Part shown: positions 1-8,735 of the stretch, in pieces
Layout: every line of letters begins with the position of its first letter
How positions within the stretch are numbered: position 1 is the stretch's first letter
From: Polaribacter sp. Hel1_85
GTDB taxonomy: Bacteria; Bacteroidota; Bacteroidia; Flavobacteriales; Flavobacteriaceae
Length of the DNA: 64,000 nucleotides
Assembly (NCBI RefSeq): GCF_000766795.1
Contig: NZ_JPDS01000001.1
Location: 1,059,001 to 1,123,000 of the forward strand
Direction: 5' to 3'
Notes under the pieces: generated by a model
Databases searched by the model: none
What the model was told of the DNA's origin: nothing
Seen by the model: the letters and a program-made list of their open reading frames with translations, nothing else
Program-made: the position numbers and the translations under genes

Positions 1-493
1 ATGGTTTTTCAATACTTCTATATTTTTTAGTGAATGAATATCTTTCTTCATCCTTTGTGCTAAAAATGTTATCAATACCTTTAATTAATCTAGTTTGAAA
101 AAAATCTTGTTTACCATAAACTCTTTTTAAAATTATAGAATCATTATCTAAAAAATCTGTAGGTAGTTTAAAATTTTTCTCTAAAAAAGTTCCTCCAAAA
201 GTTATTTTTAGATTGTTAGTAGTATCTATTTGTTGAAAAAAATAGTTTCTAATTTGTGCTTCTGATGCTAAGCCTATATTTTCAATTAAACCATCAACTT
301 CTTTTTCTAAAGCGGCATCTTCTTTTTCTTTAATTCTTTGAGATACACTCCCTAAAGATTTCTGTACATCATTCTTAAATTGTTCCTTTTTACTTTCTAC
401 TGCATTATTGATCCAATATAGCTGAACAGCAATAATACCTATTAAAGAAATGCTCATTAAAGCAACAATAAGAACAAACATTTTCTTCCCCAT
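1..493 (-). CDS. Sensor histidine kinase, N-terminal part (runs off window)
   Basis: About 164 codons are visible from an ATG at 493 back to the window edge. The protein opens MGKKMFVLIVALMS with a hydrophobic segment at about residues 5-25, then a charged region (about residues 30-70) rich in Lys/Glu and a likely extracytoplasmic sensor stretch. This is the usual N-terminus of flavobacterial two-component sensor kinases; the catalytic HisKA/HATPase part would lie outside the window, so the class is inferred from this N-terminus only. A perfect -7 box (TAACTTTG on the minus strand, 498-505) ends only four bases before the ATG, so the message may be leaderless. It follows coaE on the same strand with a 109-bp gap. 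What it senses cannot be told. Confidence 0.6.
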   Translation of the reverse strand, partial: MGKKMFVLIVALMSISLIGIIAVQLYWINNAVESKKEQFKNDVQKSLGSVSQRIKEKEDAALEKEVDGLIENIGLASEAQIRNYFFQQIDTTNNLKITFGGTFLEKNFKLPTDFLDNDSIILKRVYGKQDFFQTRLIKGIDNIFSTKDEERYSFTKKYRSIEKP

Positions 494-602
494 AAATCAA
501 AGTTACGGCTTTCAAAATTTGAAATTATTATTTTTAACCTAAATTAACGGATATATTTAAAATTTAAGATTAATTTAACAACAACGTTGAATTTAATTAA
601 AA

Positions 603-1193
603 TCAACCCTTTTTATTTGTTAAAATATTATGAATTTTAATAACCTGAGATTGAGTGTCTTTTAGGTTTAAATTATAAATTACATAGTTAGATTGTAGTA
701 GTTTTTTGTCTTCTAACCATTGATTTTTTATCCTGTTTTCTACAGCTGTTTTAGAACTTCCATCTCTTAACATTGTTCTTTCTAATCTAACTTTTAAAGG
801 AGCAAAAACTGAAATAATAATATCGCATTTCAAATTGCTTTTACTTTCAAAGAGAATTGCATTTTCATAAATTATGTAATCTTTTTTTATATGTTGATTA
901 ACAAACTGTTGAAAATGTTTTTTTACTTCTGGATGTACAATTGAGTTAAGTGCTTCTAACTTACTCTTATCTTTAAAAACAAGACTCGCTATAAAAGGCC
1001 TATTTAATTGATTATTTAGAAATGATTCTTCTCCAAATTGCGCAATAATTTTAGATTTGATTATTGATGAAGTATTCATTATTTTTTTTGCTTCAATATC
1101 TGCATTATAAATAACAACATTATCAAATTTTGCAAACAAGTTAGCAACTGTTGTTTTACCACTTCCAATACCTCCTGTTAAACCAACAACCAT
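603..1193 (-). CDS. coaE: Dephospho-CoA kinase
   Basis: This cytoplasmic enzyme phosphorylates the ribose 3'-OH of dephospho-CoA, the last step of coenzyme A synthesis. At 196 aa the length is normal for CoaE. The N-terminal P-loop GLTGGIGSGKTT (residues 4-15) is the family hallmark, followed by the NADIEAKKI region and the RDG segment of the lid. ATG start at 1193. It lies one base after the stop of the YbbR-domain gene, so the two are very likely co-transcribed. Confidence 0.95.
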   Translation of the reverse strand: MVVGLTGGIGSGKTTVANLFAKFDNVVIYNADIEAKKIMNTSSIIKSKIIAQFGEESFLNNQLNRPFIASLVFKDKSKLEALNSIVHPEVKKHFQQFVNQHIKKDYIIYENAILFESKSNLKCDIIISVFAPLKVRLERTMLRDGSSKTAVENRIKNQWLEDKKLLQSNYVIYNLNLKDTQSQVIKIHNILTNKKG

Positions 1194-1194
1194 T

Positions 1195-2133
1195 TTATTT
1201 TTGAATTAAAAAATCTATTTTATTAGGAATTACTTTAAAACTTTTGATAAAACTAGATTTTACAATTACCTTAGGTACTAAATAACTAAGATTGTTTTCT
1301 TTAGAAATATTATAATCACATACAACTTCAAAAAAGTTTTTATCAACTTTATTAAAATTAGACAGACCAACCACAAAAACAACTTCAACTGTTTTATTAA
1401 GTGTTGTTAACTCAACACCATCTGGTAAGTTATTCACTTTAAAAGGGATTTGGAAATTACCTTCTGTAAATTTCTCTACTTTACCACTTATAGTAGTTAA
1501 TTCTGAATTAACTTTAAGACTACTTGAATTTTTAGGCAATACAATTTTTACTTTTTCAGAAAAATCAGATTTTACATCTTCTAGTTTTAATAATTCTAAA
1601 TTAATTGTATTTATATTTTCTATTTGTGCTTCTGGTCCAGAAATTAAAATACTATCTGGCTTCATTTTTACAGCATCTAAAATGTCATAACCAATATGAT
1701 AATTAATCTCTAAATTAGGTTTTAAGGGCACTTTTTTAGAAACTAAACTTCCTATTTCTAAGTAAATTGTATCGAGAATAATTTGTTGCAATTGTATGCC
1801 AGAGCGCAATTGCTTTTGAATATTACTAGTTTGGCTTCTTGTTAAAAAGTAGTAACTATTAGAAGATTTTCTATTTAAACTATTTGCATTTAATGCTAAA
1901 CTTTTATGACCAAACCTTGAGTTTAAAATATTAAAACCAGACGATTTTACTATAATTTCTATTTCTTTTGTAGGCTCTTTCTGTAATAATTTATCTTGAG
2001 GAATATTAGTGTAATTTACAGGAAAAGTTAAAGTAGCAGTATACTCTTTAGATAGTGTTATTAGCAACCATATTAATATAGATGCTATTAAAAAACCAAT
2101 AAAACTTTTCGATATTTTTTTATTTTTAATCAA
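1195..2133 (-). CDS. YbbR-domain membrane-anchored protein
   Basis: 312 aa with one transmembrane anchor near residues 11-28 and a long beta-rich extracytoplasmic part. The segments around residues 40-95 and 130-290 look like YbbR repeats (patterns such as IPQDKLL and NLPDGVELT with VEV/VVG strands). In Firmicutes the YbbR protein CdaR regulates the c-di-AMP cyclase; in flavobacteria a YbbR protein commonly sits beside coaE and yajC, and its role is not established. The first in-frame start is TTG at 2133; no better start is seen. It is separated from yajC by a hairpin terminator at about 2178-2215 and runs directly into coaE. Confidence 0.75.
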   Translation of the reverse strand: MIKNKKISKSFIGFLIASILIWLLITLSKEYTATLTFPVNYTNIPQDKLLQKEPTKEIEIIVKSSGFNILNSRFGHKSLALNANSLNRKSSNSYYFLTRSQTSNIQKQLRSGIQLQQIILDTIYLEIGSLVSKKVPLKPNLEINYHIGYDILDAVKMKPDSILISGPEAQIENINTINLELLKLEDVKSDFSEKVKIVLPKNSSSLKVNSELTTISGKVEKFTEGNFQIPFKVNNLPDGVELTTLNKTVEVVFVVGLSNFNKVDKNFFEVVCDYNISKENNLSYLVPKVIVKSSFIKSFKVIPNKIDFLIQK

Positions 2134-2177
2134 GACAATAAATGATTTTTATGCAATCTACACAAAAGCAAGTAAAC

Positions 2178-2215
2178 AAAAAAGTGAGCAGTATCTAAAA
2201 AGACAAAGCTCACTT
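2178..2215 (-). terminator. Intrinsic terminator after yajC
   Basis: The perfect 8-bp inverted repeat AAGTGAGC (2182-2189) / GCTCACTT (2208-2215) is followed on the minus strand by a run of T. It ends the nusB-DUF1573-yajC group and may leave the YbbR gene with partial read-through or its own promoter. Confidence 0.7.
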
Positions 2216-2237
2216 AATATTTTAAAAAAAATAATTT

Positions 2238-2561
2238 TTATTTTTTAGCTGGAGCTAAATACTTTTTACTTAATTCCATTGAAATTGCAGAACGTTCAAA
2301 CTTAATTTTTCCTGCTCCTGTTTCTACAGTAATTGTATTATCTGTATTATTAATCTCTGCAACCTTACCATGAATTCCACTAGAAGTTACAACTTTTGCT
2401 CCTTTTTTAATTTCTGCCTGAAAAGCTTTTTCCTTTTTTTGACGACTCATTTGTGGTCTTATCATAAAGAAATAAAACACAACAATAATTGCTAAGAAAG
2501 GTAACATACTCGCTAAAGAACCTAATCCTCCTTCTTGTAAAAATATTACTGTAAAATTCAT
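2238..2561 (-). CDS. yajC: Preprotein translocase subunit YajC
   Basis: 107 aa with a single transmembrane segment at about residues 15-34 ending in the conserved FFMIRPQ, then the cytoplasmic KKEKAFQAEIKKGAKVVTSSGIHG block typical of YajC. It is an accessory subunit of the SecDF-YajC complex at the inner membrane. Its ATG overlaps the stop of the DUF1573 gene by one base (TAATG), so translation is probably coupled. Confidence 0.93.
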   Translation of the reverse strand: MNFTVIFLQEGGLGSLASMLPFLAIIVVFYFFMIRPQMSRQKKEKAFQAEIKKGAKVVTSSGIHGKVAEINNTDNTITVETGAGKIKFERSAISMELSKKYLAPAKK

Positions 2562-3028
2562 TATTTTTTTGCTTTTGGTGTTACAGAACCTTTTAAAGTT
2601 AAAATCTCTCTACCAGATTCTGTGTTGGTAGTTAAAGTAATCGATTTTTGTTGTCTATTTGGTTTACCTGTTGTGTTAAACTTAACTTTAACCTCACCAG
2701 AATCTCCTGGTTTAATTGGCGCTTTTGGCCAAACAGGAACTGTACAACCACAAGATGCTTGTGCATTTGTAATTACTAAATCTGTTTTACCAGAATTAGT
2801 AACTTTAAAACTAGTTTCTACAATATCTCCTTCATTAACAGTACCAAAATCGTATACTTTTTTATCTAAAGTAATTAAAGCTGTTCCTTTTTTTATTTCT
2901 AAATCTCTAGTTTCAGCTTTTTCTAAATTTGCTTTATTTATTTTTGAAGTAGCATTACCTCCATCTTTACATGCTGTAAAAAACGATGCAGTAATTACGA
3001 ACGCTAATAAAATTGTTGTTTTTTTCAT
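2561..3028 (-). CDS. DUF1573 domain lipoprotein
   Basis: 155 aa. The N-terminus is a lipoprotein signal peptide with the lipobox SFFTAC and lipidation at Cys20. Residues about 58-150 form one DUF1573 (ASH/MSP-like immunoglobulin-fold) domain with the hallmarks YDFGTVNEGD, SCGCTVP and PGDSGEVKVKF. DUF1573 proteins are abundant in Bacteroidota and mostly uncharacterised; an envelope role is expected. It lies between nusB and yajC, a common flavobacterial neighbourhood. Confidence 0.85.
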   Translation of the reverse strand: MKKTTILLAFVITASFFTACKDGGNATSKINKANLEKAETRDLEIKKGTALITLDKKVYDFGTVNEGDIVETSFKVTNSGKTDLVITNAQASCGCTVPVWPKAPIKPGDSGEVKVKFNTTGKPNRQQKSITLTTNTESGREILTLKGSVTPKAKK

Positions 3029-3062
3029 TTTGATTTAAATTTGTGTAAAAATAATAAAAAAA

Positions 3063-4001
3063 TTAAAGTAATCCTCTACCTATTTTTACGATTCTTTTAT
3101 TTTCTATAAACTCTTTAGAAATCTTATCTAAAACTCCATTAATAAAATAGCTACTTTTTTCTGTAGAATAATCTTTAGAAATTTCTATGTATTCATTAAT
3201 AGTAACCCTTGTTGGTATAGAAGGAAAATTTAAAAACTCAGAAATTGCCATTTTTATAAGAATTAAATCTATATCTGCAATTCTGTCTGTTTCCCAATTT
3301 GGTGTTTTATCTTCTATATCTTTATCGTATTCGCTATGTTTTAAAATGGTCTTCTTAAAAATTTGCGAAACAAAATCCTCATCGTCTTTGTCTTTATAAA
3401 GACTACTTAAAATAAAGGTATTATTCTCTTTTAATTTACTTAATGATCTCACAACCCAAGTATTTACAAAAGGAATATCATCTACCCAAGAAATCATTGT
3501 GTCTTCAAAAAACTCACCTAACTTTTCATTTGGAGCAATAATTTCTTTGAAAAAATCGATTACAAAAGCTTTATCAACTTTAAATGTGTCTTCTTCGGTT
3601 TCTAAATATTTTTTATATAAATCGCTTTTTTGCAATTCATCATAAATAATTTTTACATACTCATCATTTTCTTCCCAATTATTCAAGTTATTTAACTCAA
3701 TAAACCCTTCTATACTAATGCTTTCTGCAAGAGTATTTATCACTTTATTGTTTAAAAATTTGTTGTTTGGATTTAATTCTTCTTTAGTAGCAAGAATTTT
3801 CTTTTTTGAAAGTGCAATTTTTTTTGCTGCCAACTTTTGTACTTCTACTAACAATTGTAAGTTTAAAACGTACAAATCGTACATTTTTAAAATACTATGT
3901 TTTAAAAATTTTTCTTCTCTAATGATATCATCATTATGAGATTGTAACATAGCGTATACAGACTGCATTACTTTAACTCGAATATGTCTTCTGTTTATCA
4001 T
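3063..4001 (-). CDS. nusB: Transcription antitermination factor NusB
   Basis: 312 aa. The C-terminal part (about residues 195-300) carries the NusB RNA-binding fold, with signatures DRIADIDLILIKMAISEF, ATRVTINEYIEISKDYST-like (TRVTINEYIEISKDYS) and SSYFINGVLDKI. NusB works with NusE (S10) in rRNA antitermination. It is about twice the length of the E. coli protein because of the N-terminal extension normal for Bacteroidota. ATG start at 4001. First gene of the minus-strand group, with a promoter at 4033-4066. Confidence 0.93.
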   Translation of the reverse strand: MINRRHIRVKVMQSVYAMLQSHNDDIIREEKFLKHSILKMYDLYVLNLQLLVEVQKLAAKKIALSKKKILATKEELNPNNKFLNNKVINTLAESISIEGFIELNNLNNWEENDEYVKIIYDELQKSDLYKKYLETEEDTFKVDKAFVIDFFKEIIAPNEKLGEFFEDTMISWVDDIPFVNTWVVRSLSKLKENNTFILSSLYKDKDDEDFVSQIFKKTILKHSEYDKDIEDKTPNWETDRIADIDLILIKMAISEFLNFPSIPTRVTINEYIEISKDYSTEKSSYFINGVLDKISKEFIENKRIVKIGRGLL

Positions 4002-4032
4002 CTTCTAAAGAACTTATATTTAAATTGCGCTG

Positions 4033-4066
4033 CAAAAATAGTGTTATTTTATTTTTAACCTACCAA
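4033..4066 (-). promoter_or_regulatory. Bacteroidota-type promoter for nusB
   Basis: On the minus strand a TTG (4066-4064) is followed after 23 bases by TATTTTTG (4040-4033), matching the Bacteroidota TTG / TAnnTTTG promoter. The spacing is at the long end of the accepted range. It lies about 32 bases upstream of the nusB ATG. Confidence 0.5.
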
Positions 4067-4197
4067 GTTTTTAATTCTTTTTTAAGATTTAATTTTACCC
4101 TTAAACTTGTATCTTCGTGCTTTATCTTTTTTAACAAAAAAATAATTTTCAGACTCTTAATAAATTGTAATTTTATTTTTTAAAAATTAAATATTCT

Positions 4198-5952
4198 TTG
4201 AAAGAATTACGACATATAAATAAGTATTTTTCTAAATATAAATGGCGATTAATAATCGGTATTTTAATGACCTTTTCTGCTAAATTTTTGGCATTAAAAA
4301 TTCCTCAAATAATTGGTGATTCTTTAAATGTAGTCGAAGATTATCAAAACGGAATTGTAACAAATTTAGATGAAGTAGAGCATCAATTATTAATAAATGT
4401 ACTTATTATTATTGGGGTTACCATATTATCTGGTTTTTTCACTTTCTTAATGAGGCAAACCATAATTGTTACTTCAAGATTGATAGAATTTGATCTTAAA
4501 AACGAAATTTATCAACAATACCAAAGGTTATCTCTTAATTTCTACAAGAAGAATAGAACTGGTGATTTAATGAATAGAATATCTGAAGATGTTTCTAAAG
4601 TAAGAATGTATGTTGGGCCTGCAATTATGTACAGTATGAATATGATTGTATTGTTTACTGTTGGTTTTACACAAATGATGAGTATCGATGTAAAACTAAC
4701 CATGTATACATTAATTCCTTTTCCTTTATTATCAATTTCAATCTTTATTTTAAGTAAAGTTATTCATAAAAGAAGTACTGTTGTTCAAGAATATTTATCA
4801 AAATTAACAACCTTTAATCAAGAATTTTTCTCAGGAATTAATGTTGTAAAATCTTACGGAATTGAAGCTTCAATTATAAAAGATTTTGATAAAATCGCAG
4901 ATGAAAGCAAAGAAAAAAACATCCACCTTCAAAAAGCAAATGCATTATTTTTCCCTTTAATGATTTTATTGATTGGTATTAGTAATATCATTGTTATTTA
5001 TGTTGGAGGAAAACAATATATTGATGGTGAAATTCAAATAGGTACTATCATTGAATTTATGTTATATGTTAATATTCTTACTTGGCCTGTTGCAGTTGTA
5101 GGTTGGGTAACTTCTATGATTCAGCAAGCAGAAGCTTCTCAAGCAAGAATTAATGAATTTTTACAACAAGTACCAGAAATCCAGAATACAAACACAACAC
5201 ATACTGAGTTAAAAGGAAATGTTACTTTTAAAGATGTTACTTTTACATATGACGACACAAATATTACTGCTTTAAAGAATGTGAATTTCTCTGTAAAAGC
5301 AGGGGAAACAATAGCTATTTTAGGAAAAACAGGTTCTGGAAAATCTACAATTATTGAACTTATATCAAGGTTGTACGACACCAAAATAGGAACAATTTTA
5401 TTAGACGAAAAACCAATAAAAAAAGCTAATTTAAATGATGTTAGAAGTCAGATTGGTTTTGTTCCTCAAGATCCATTTTTATTCTCTGAAAGTATCGAAG
5501 ACAATATTAAATTCGGAAAAGAAGATGCTACAGAAGAAGAAATTATAGCAGCAGCAAAAAATGCAGATGTTCATAAAAACATTATCGATTTTCCTAATGG
5601 TTATAAAACCATTTTAGGTGAACGAGGAGTTACACTTTCTGGCGGACAAAAACAACGTGTTTCTATTGCTAGAGCAATCATTAAAAAACCTAAAATTTTA
5701 ATTTTTGACGATTGTTTATCTGCTGTAGACACAGAAACTGAAGAAAAAATCTTATCAAATTTAGAGCGAATTTCTAAAAACATTACCACTTTTATTATAA
5801 GCCATAGAATTTCATCTGCTAAAAATGCTGATAAAATTATTGTTTTAGATGAAGGCAAAATAACACAACAAGGAACTCATAATCAACTAATAACGCAAGA
5901 AGGTTATTACAAAGACTTGTATGAACAACAACTTTTAGAAAAAGAAATTTAA
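4198..5952 (+). CDS. ABC transporter, fused permease/ATPase exporter
   Basis: 584 aa half-transporter of the lipid/drug exporter class. Residues 1 to about 315 hold six transmembrane helices; the nucleotide-binding domain follows, with Walker A GKTGSGKST (about 376-384), Q-loop FVPQDPFLF, signature LSGGQKQR (about 480) and Walker B ILIFDD (about 501). Such proteins dimerise and export lipids, drugs or peptides; the substrate cannot be told. The start is TTG at 4198, chosen because KELRHINKYFSKYKWRL is a typical cytoplasmic N-terminus; the next Met (residue 23) is inside helix 1. A TATCTTCG near 4110 may be its -7 box. It is followed 81 bp later by the DUF3276 gene. Confidence 0.88.
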   Translation: MKELRHINKYFSKYKWRLIIGILMTFSAKFLALKIPQIIGDSLNVVEDYQNGIVTNLDEVEHQLLINVLIIIGVTILSGFFTFLMRQTIIVTSRLIEFDLKNEIYQQYQRLSLNFYKKNRTGDLMNRISEDVSKVRMYVGPAIMYSMNMIVLFTVGFTQMMSIDVKLTMYTLIPFPLLSISIFILSKVIHKRSTVVQEYLSKLTTFNQEFFSGINVVKSYGIEASIIKDFDKIADESKEKNIHLQKANALFFPLMILLIGISNIIVIYVGGKQYIDGEIQIGTIIEFMLYVNILTWPVAVVGWVTSMIQQAEASQARINEFLQQVPEIQNTNTTHTELKGNVTFKDVTFTYDDTNITALKNVNFSVKAGETIAILGKTGSGKSTIIELISRLYDTKIGTILLDEKPIKKANLNDVRSQIGFVPQDPFLFSESIEDNIKFGKEDATEEEIIAAAKNADVHKNIIDFPNGYKTILGERGVTLSGGQKQRVSIARAIIKKPKILIFDDCLSAVDTETEEKILSNLERISKNITTFIISHRISSAKNADKIIVLDEGKITQQGTHNQLITQEGYYKDLYEQQLLEKEI

Positions 5953-5987
5953 TCTTTAACATGGCTACATTAAATATTTTGTTAGAT

Positions 5988-6003
5988 TTGTTATGTATAA
6001 CAA
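5988..6003 (+). promoter_or_regulatory. Palindrome overlapping a -7 box ahead of the DUF3276 gene
   Basis: TTGTTAT and ATAACAA form a 7-bp inverted repeat with a 2-base centre. Its left arm overlaps a perfect TAnnTTTG box (TAGATTTG, 5983-5990). The position suggests an operator at the promoter of the 6034 gene; no clear TTG -33 element was found at the right spacing. Confidence 0.35.
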
Positions 6004-6033
6004 ACATTTTATAACTACTATTTTAAAAGAATT

Positions 6034-6405
6034 ATGGCAGAGAGAGCAGAAAGAGTTGAACAGGAAGAAATTTTTTCACAAGTATTAAGAGCTGGAAGAA
6101 GAACTTACTTTTTTGATGTTAGAGCAACAAAAGCAGATGATTATTACTTAACAGTTACAGAAAGTAAAAAGTTTACACATGATGATGGAAGCTTTCATTA
6201 TCAAAAACATAAAATATATTTATACAAAGAAGATTTTACAGATTTTCAAGAAATGTTAGGTAAAGCAACGGATTACATTTTAAACGAAAAAGGTAGCGAA
6301 GTAATTAGTGAGCGTCATCAAAAAGATTTTAAAAAGGAAGAAGAAACTAAAGATAAAGTTAAATCTGCAGAGAGTTTTACAGACGTTTCTTTTGACGATA
6401 TATAA
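6034..6405 (+). CDS. DUF3276 family PUR-alpha-like nucleic acid-binding protein
   Basis: 123 aa. Residues about 8-90 match the DUF3276/PUR domain of Bacteroidota (EIFSQVLRAGRRTYFFDVRA, then SKKFTHDDGSFHYQKHKIYLY and an FTDFQEML helix), a beta-sheet/helix fold related to eukaryotic PUR-alpha that binds single-stranded nucleic acid. The C-terminal 30 residues are charged and probably disordered. The cellular role in Bacteroidota is not established. Its stop codon touches a tight terminator hairpin at 6404-6423. Confidence 0.85.
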   Translation: MAERAERVEQEEIFSQVLRAGRRTYFFDVRATKADDYYLTVTESKKFTHDDGSFHYQKHKIYLYKEDFTDFQEMLGKATDYILNEKGSEVISERHQKDFKKEEETKDKVKSAESFTDVSFDDI

Positions 6406-6423
6406 AGGTCATAGACCTTTTTT
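6404..6423 (+). terminator. Intrinsic terminator of the DUF3276 gene
   Basis: AAAGGTC / GACCTTT with a 3-base loop followed by TTT. The last two bases of the stop codon are part of the 5' arm. Confidence 0.75.
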
Positions 6424-6508
6424 GTATTAGCTTGTTTCTGAAAAAATCATTTCATCAAACCTCTACTAGTACAGAAAACAATTTTTAATTCAAATTAATT
6501 TTACTCTA

Positions 6509-6537
6509 AAAACCATAAGTTTTATACTTGTGGTTTT
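6509..6537. terminator. Bidirectional terminator between convergent genes
   Basis: AAAACCATAAGT (6509-6520) pairs with ACTTGTGGTTTT (6526-6537) with one G-T wobble, and T runs follow on both strands. It lies between the DUF3276 gene and the isochorismate synthase gene. Confidence 0.75.
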
Positions 6538-6550
6538 TTCATTTATATAT

Positions 6551-7600
6551 TTAAAGTACTTTTTTCATTGTTTTACTCTTTGCAATGGTTTCCTCCCACT
6601 CTTTTTTTGCATTGCTATCTTTTGTAATTCCACCTCCAATATAAATTGAAGCTATTTTTTCTTCAATATTCATACATCTTAAATTTACAAAAAGCGAAGA
6701 GTTTTTATTTTCAAGATTTAATTCACCTAAAAAACCGGTATAAAAAGTTCTTTTATAATTTTCATTTTGGTTGATAAAATCTTTTGCTTTTTCCCTTGGC
6801 AAACCACAAACTGCAGGCGTTGGATGCAAACCTCTAATTAACTCTTTTAGACTTGATTTTTTATTTAACTCCCCTTCTACTCTGGTTCTAAGGTGTAATA
6901 AGTTTCCTGCTTTTACCGTTTCAGTTTTATCAATTTTAAGATTAGAAGAAATTTTTTCTAATTGATTTTCAATAAAATTGGTAACCAATTGTTGTTCTTC
7001 TAACTCTTTAGTTTTCCAAATAACTTCATCAGAATTAACATATACCTGAGTTCCTGCTAAAGACATTGTTTTAAAATTATGGTCAGAAATATTTAAAAGA
7101 GTTTCTGGTGTTGCGCCAAACCACAAACCAACTTTTGGGTGAAACCAAACATATACAAAAGCATTTGTATAGTTTTTTAATAATTTTTTAAAAGTAAGAA
7201 GCAAATCAAAATTAGAGATTTGAACGTCTTCTTTTCTAGAAACAACAACTTTTTTAAGTTCATTATTATTTATTTCATCTAGGGCTTTTTCTACTAAATG
7301 AATGTGTTTTTCTTTATCAGAATTTGCATCAACTGTAAAATCATCATTCAAAGAAAAGTCTTCATTTAAATCTAAATTCTCCTCGATGATTTCAGCTTTC
7401 TCTTTCAAAAACAAAATAGCTTTTTCATCACTATTAAAAGGCGCAAAAACAAATCCGGTTTCTTTAAATTGAGATGTATAATAAATTTCATCATCATTCA
7501 TAAAAAACCCAGAAACTACTGATGAATTTGGTTTTCTATAAACTACAAAAGGCTTATTACCTTTGTAAAATTCTTCAATTTTTTTAAAAATGATATTCAA
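6551..7600 (-). CDS. menF: Isochorismate synthase (chorismate-binding protein)
   Basis: 349 aa enzyme of the chorismate-binding family. Visible motifs are GATPETLL (162-169), LAGT (181-184), HPTPAVCGLP (259-268), RTFYTGFLGE (284-293) and YIGGGIT (320-326), the active-site set of isochorismate synthases. It converts chorismate to isochorismate; because the next gene upstream looks like the menaquinone thioesterase, menaquinone synthesis is the likely use rather than siderophores. The N-terminal part is shorter than in E. coli MenF (about 430 aa). The only sensible start is TTG at 7600. The assignment to menF rather than entC is by context. Confidence 0.82.
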   Translation of the reverse strand: MNIIFKKIEEFYKGNKPFVVYRKPNSSVVSGFFMNDDEIYYTSQFKETGFVFAPFNSDEKAILFLKEKAEIIEENLDLNEDFSLNDDFTVDANSDKEKHIHLVEKALDEINNNELKKVVVSRKEDVQISNFDLLLTFKKLLKNYTNAFVYVWFHPKVGLWFGATPETLLNISDHNFKTMSLAGTQVYVNSDEVIWKTKELEEQQLVTNFIENQLEKISSNLKIDKTETVKAGNLLHLRTRVEGELNKKSSLKELIRGLHPTPAVCGLPREKAKDFINQNENYKRTFYTGFLGELNLENKNSSLFVNLRCMNIEEKIASIYIGGGITKDSNAKKEWEETIAKSKTMKKVL

Positions 7601-7613
7601 TGTAAAGTATAAA

Positions 7614-8039
7614 TTATTTTTTAGTTAAAACAATATTTGTCATTTTAGCAACAGAAATTAAATTATCGTTTTCATCTACAATAGTAACCTCCCATAAATG
7701 GGTCGTTTTTCCTTTATGAATATTCCTTGCAGTAGCAAAAACCACACCTTCTCTTTTACTTTTTATATGATTTATAGATAATTGAATTCCGTTTATAAAT
7801 TGATTTTTATGATCTATAAAAAAGTTAGAAGCTGCACTTCCTACACTTTCTGCCAATGCTGCAGTTGCACCTCCATGCAATTGCCCATAAGGTTGATGAA
7901 CATTAGAATTTACTGGCATTTTTGCAGTTAAAAAATCATCACCAAGAGCAACATATTCAATATCAAGCGTTTCCATTAAGGTATTTTTAGAACGCTCATT
8001 AAACGCTTTTAAAATAGCAGCTGTATCCATATCATTCAT
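7614..8039 (-). CDS. menI: Hotdog-fold thioesterase, probable DHNA-CoA thioesterase
   Basis: 141 aa PaaI/YdiI-type hotdog protein. The block QPYGQLHGGATAALAES (49-65) carries the active-site HGG and catalytic Glu64, and closely resembles the YdiI/MenI motif. It would hydrolyse 1,4-dihydroxy-2-naphthoyl-CoA in menaquinone synthesis, which agrees with the isochorismate synthase gene 13 bases downstream on the same strand. A general PaaI-like acyl-CoA thioesterase is the alternative. ATG start at 8039; a second in-frame ATG lies at residue 4. Confidence 0.75.
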   Translation of the reverse strand: MNDMDTAAILKAFNERSKNTLMETLDIEYVALGDDFLTAKMPVNSNVHQPYGQLHGGATAALAESVGSAASNFFIDHKNQFINGIQLSINHIKSKREGVVFATARNIHKGKTTHLWEVTIVDENDNLISVAKMTNIVLTKK

Positions 8040-8045
8040 ATTATA

Positions 8046-8078
8046 TTGTAAAAGTACATATAAAAATTTGTATTTTTG
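8046..8078 (+). promoter_or_regulatory. Promoter for the IS1096-passenger-like gene
   Basis: TTG (8046-8048), 22 bases, then TATTTTTG (8071-8078), followed 23 bases later by the ATG at 8102. This matches the Bacteroidota consensus. Confidence 0.55.
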
Positions 8079-8101
8079 CAGCAGAAAAGTTAAACCACTT
8101 T

Positions 8102-8602
8102 ATGTACAAAATACGCGTAATTTTAGACACAAAAGAAGATGTAATCAGAACTATTTTAGTAGATGATACTTTAAATTTAGAAGATTTACATGCAACAATT
8201 GCTAAATCCTTTGGTTTTGGAGGTCAAGAAATGGCTTCTTTTTATAGAACTGATGATGAATGGAATCAAGGTGAAGAAATTCCGTTATTTAACATGGAAG
8301 AAGTTGGCGAAGGTGTTTCTATGCAAACTTGCATTTTAAATGAATCTTTACCAGAAGAAAACAATAAGTTAATTTACGTTTACGATTTCTTAAATATGTG
8401 GACGTTTTATCTAGAAGTAATTGAAATTTCTAAAGAAGCAAAAGGAGATTTACCACAAATTATTTTAACTGTTGGTGAAATACCAAGTGAAGCCCCAGAA
8501 AAAGAATTTGTTGCAGAAAAATTAGATGATGGTTTTGGTGATGAAGGAGATATAGATGACGAATATGGTCATTTTGATGATTTTGATTATAACGAATATT
8601 AG
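8102..8602 (+). CDS. IS1096 passenger TnpR-like / pRiA4b ORF3-like protein
   Basis: 166 aa acidic protein. Residues 1 to about 125 match the plasmid pRiA4b ORF-3-like fold (YKIRVILD...VIRTILVDDTLNLEDLHATI, then FGFGGQEMASFY, and LIYVYDFLNMWTFYLEVIEI), a family that includes the passenger protein of IS1096. The C-terminus (about 130-166) is very acidic (Asp/Glu/Gly) and probably disordered. No transposase is nearby, so here it is a stand-alone chromosomal gene. Function is unknown. Confidence 0.75.
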   Translation: MYKIRVILDTKEDVIRTILVDDTLNLEDLHATIAKSFGFGGQEMASFYRTDDEWNQGEEIPLFNMEEVGEGVSMQTCILNESLPEENNKLIYVYDFLNMWTFYLEVIEISKEAKGDLPQIILTVGEIPSEAPEKEFVAEKLDDGFGDEGDIDDEYGHFDDFDYNEY

Positions 8603-8696
8603 AAAACCTTTTACTGATTAATTGTTTATCGTTTTCTACAATTAAACAATTACACTTTTCAACAATTAAACATTTAAGTAGTAACAAATTTGTAAA

Positions 8697-8725
8697 TTAG
8701 TCGTCTTACTATCATAATCGACTAA
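8697..8725 (+). promoter_or_regulatory. Inverted repeat upstream of the ABC-2 ATPase gene
   Basis: TTAGTCG (8697-8703) and CGACTAA (8719-8725) form perfect 7-bp arms with a 15-base spacer, ending 10 bases before the TTG start at 8736. It could be an operator or a leader hairpin; nothing else supports either. Confidence 0.3.
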
Positions 8726-8735
8726 AACTATTTCT

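Noticed and set aside
2622..3038. A plus-strand reading frame of 138 codons
   Set aside because: It is the complement of the DUF1573 gene, which has a signal peptide, a conserved domain and operon context.
8102..8602. An IS1096 insertion sequence
   Set aside because: Only a passenger-like protein is present; no transposase or terminal inverted repeats were found.
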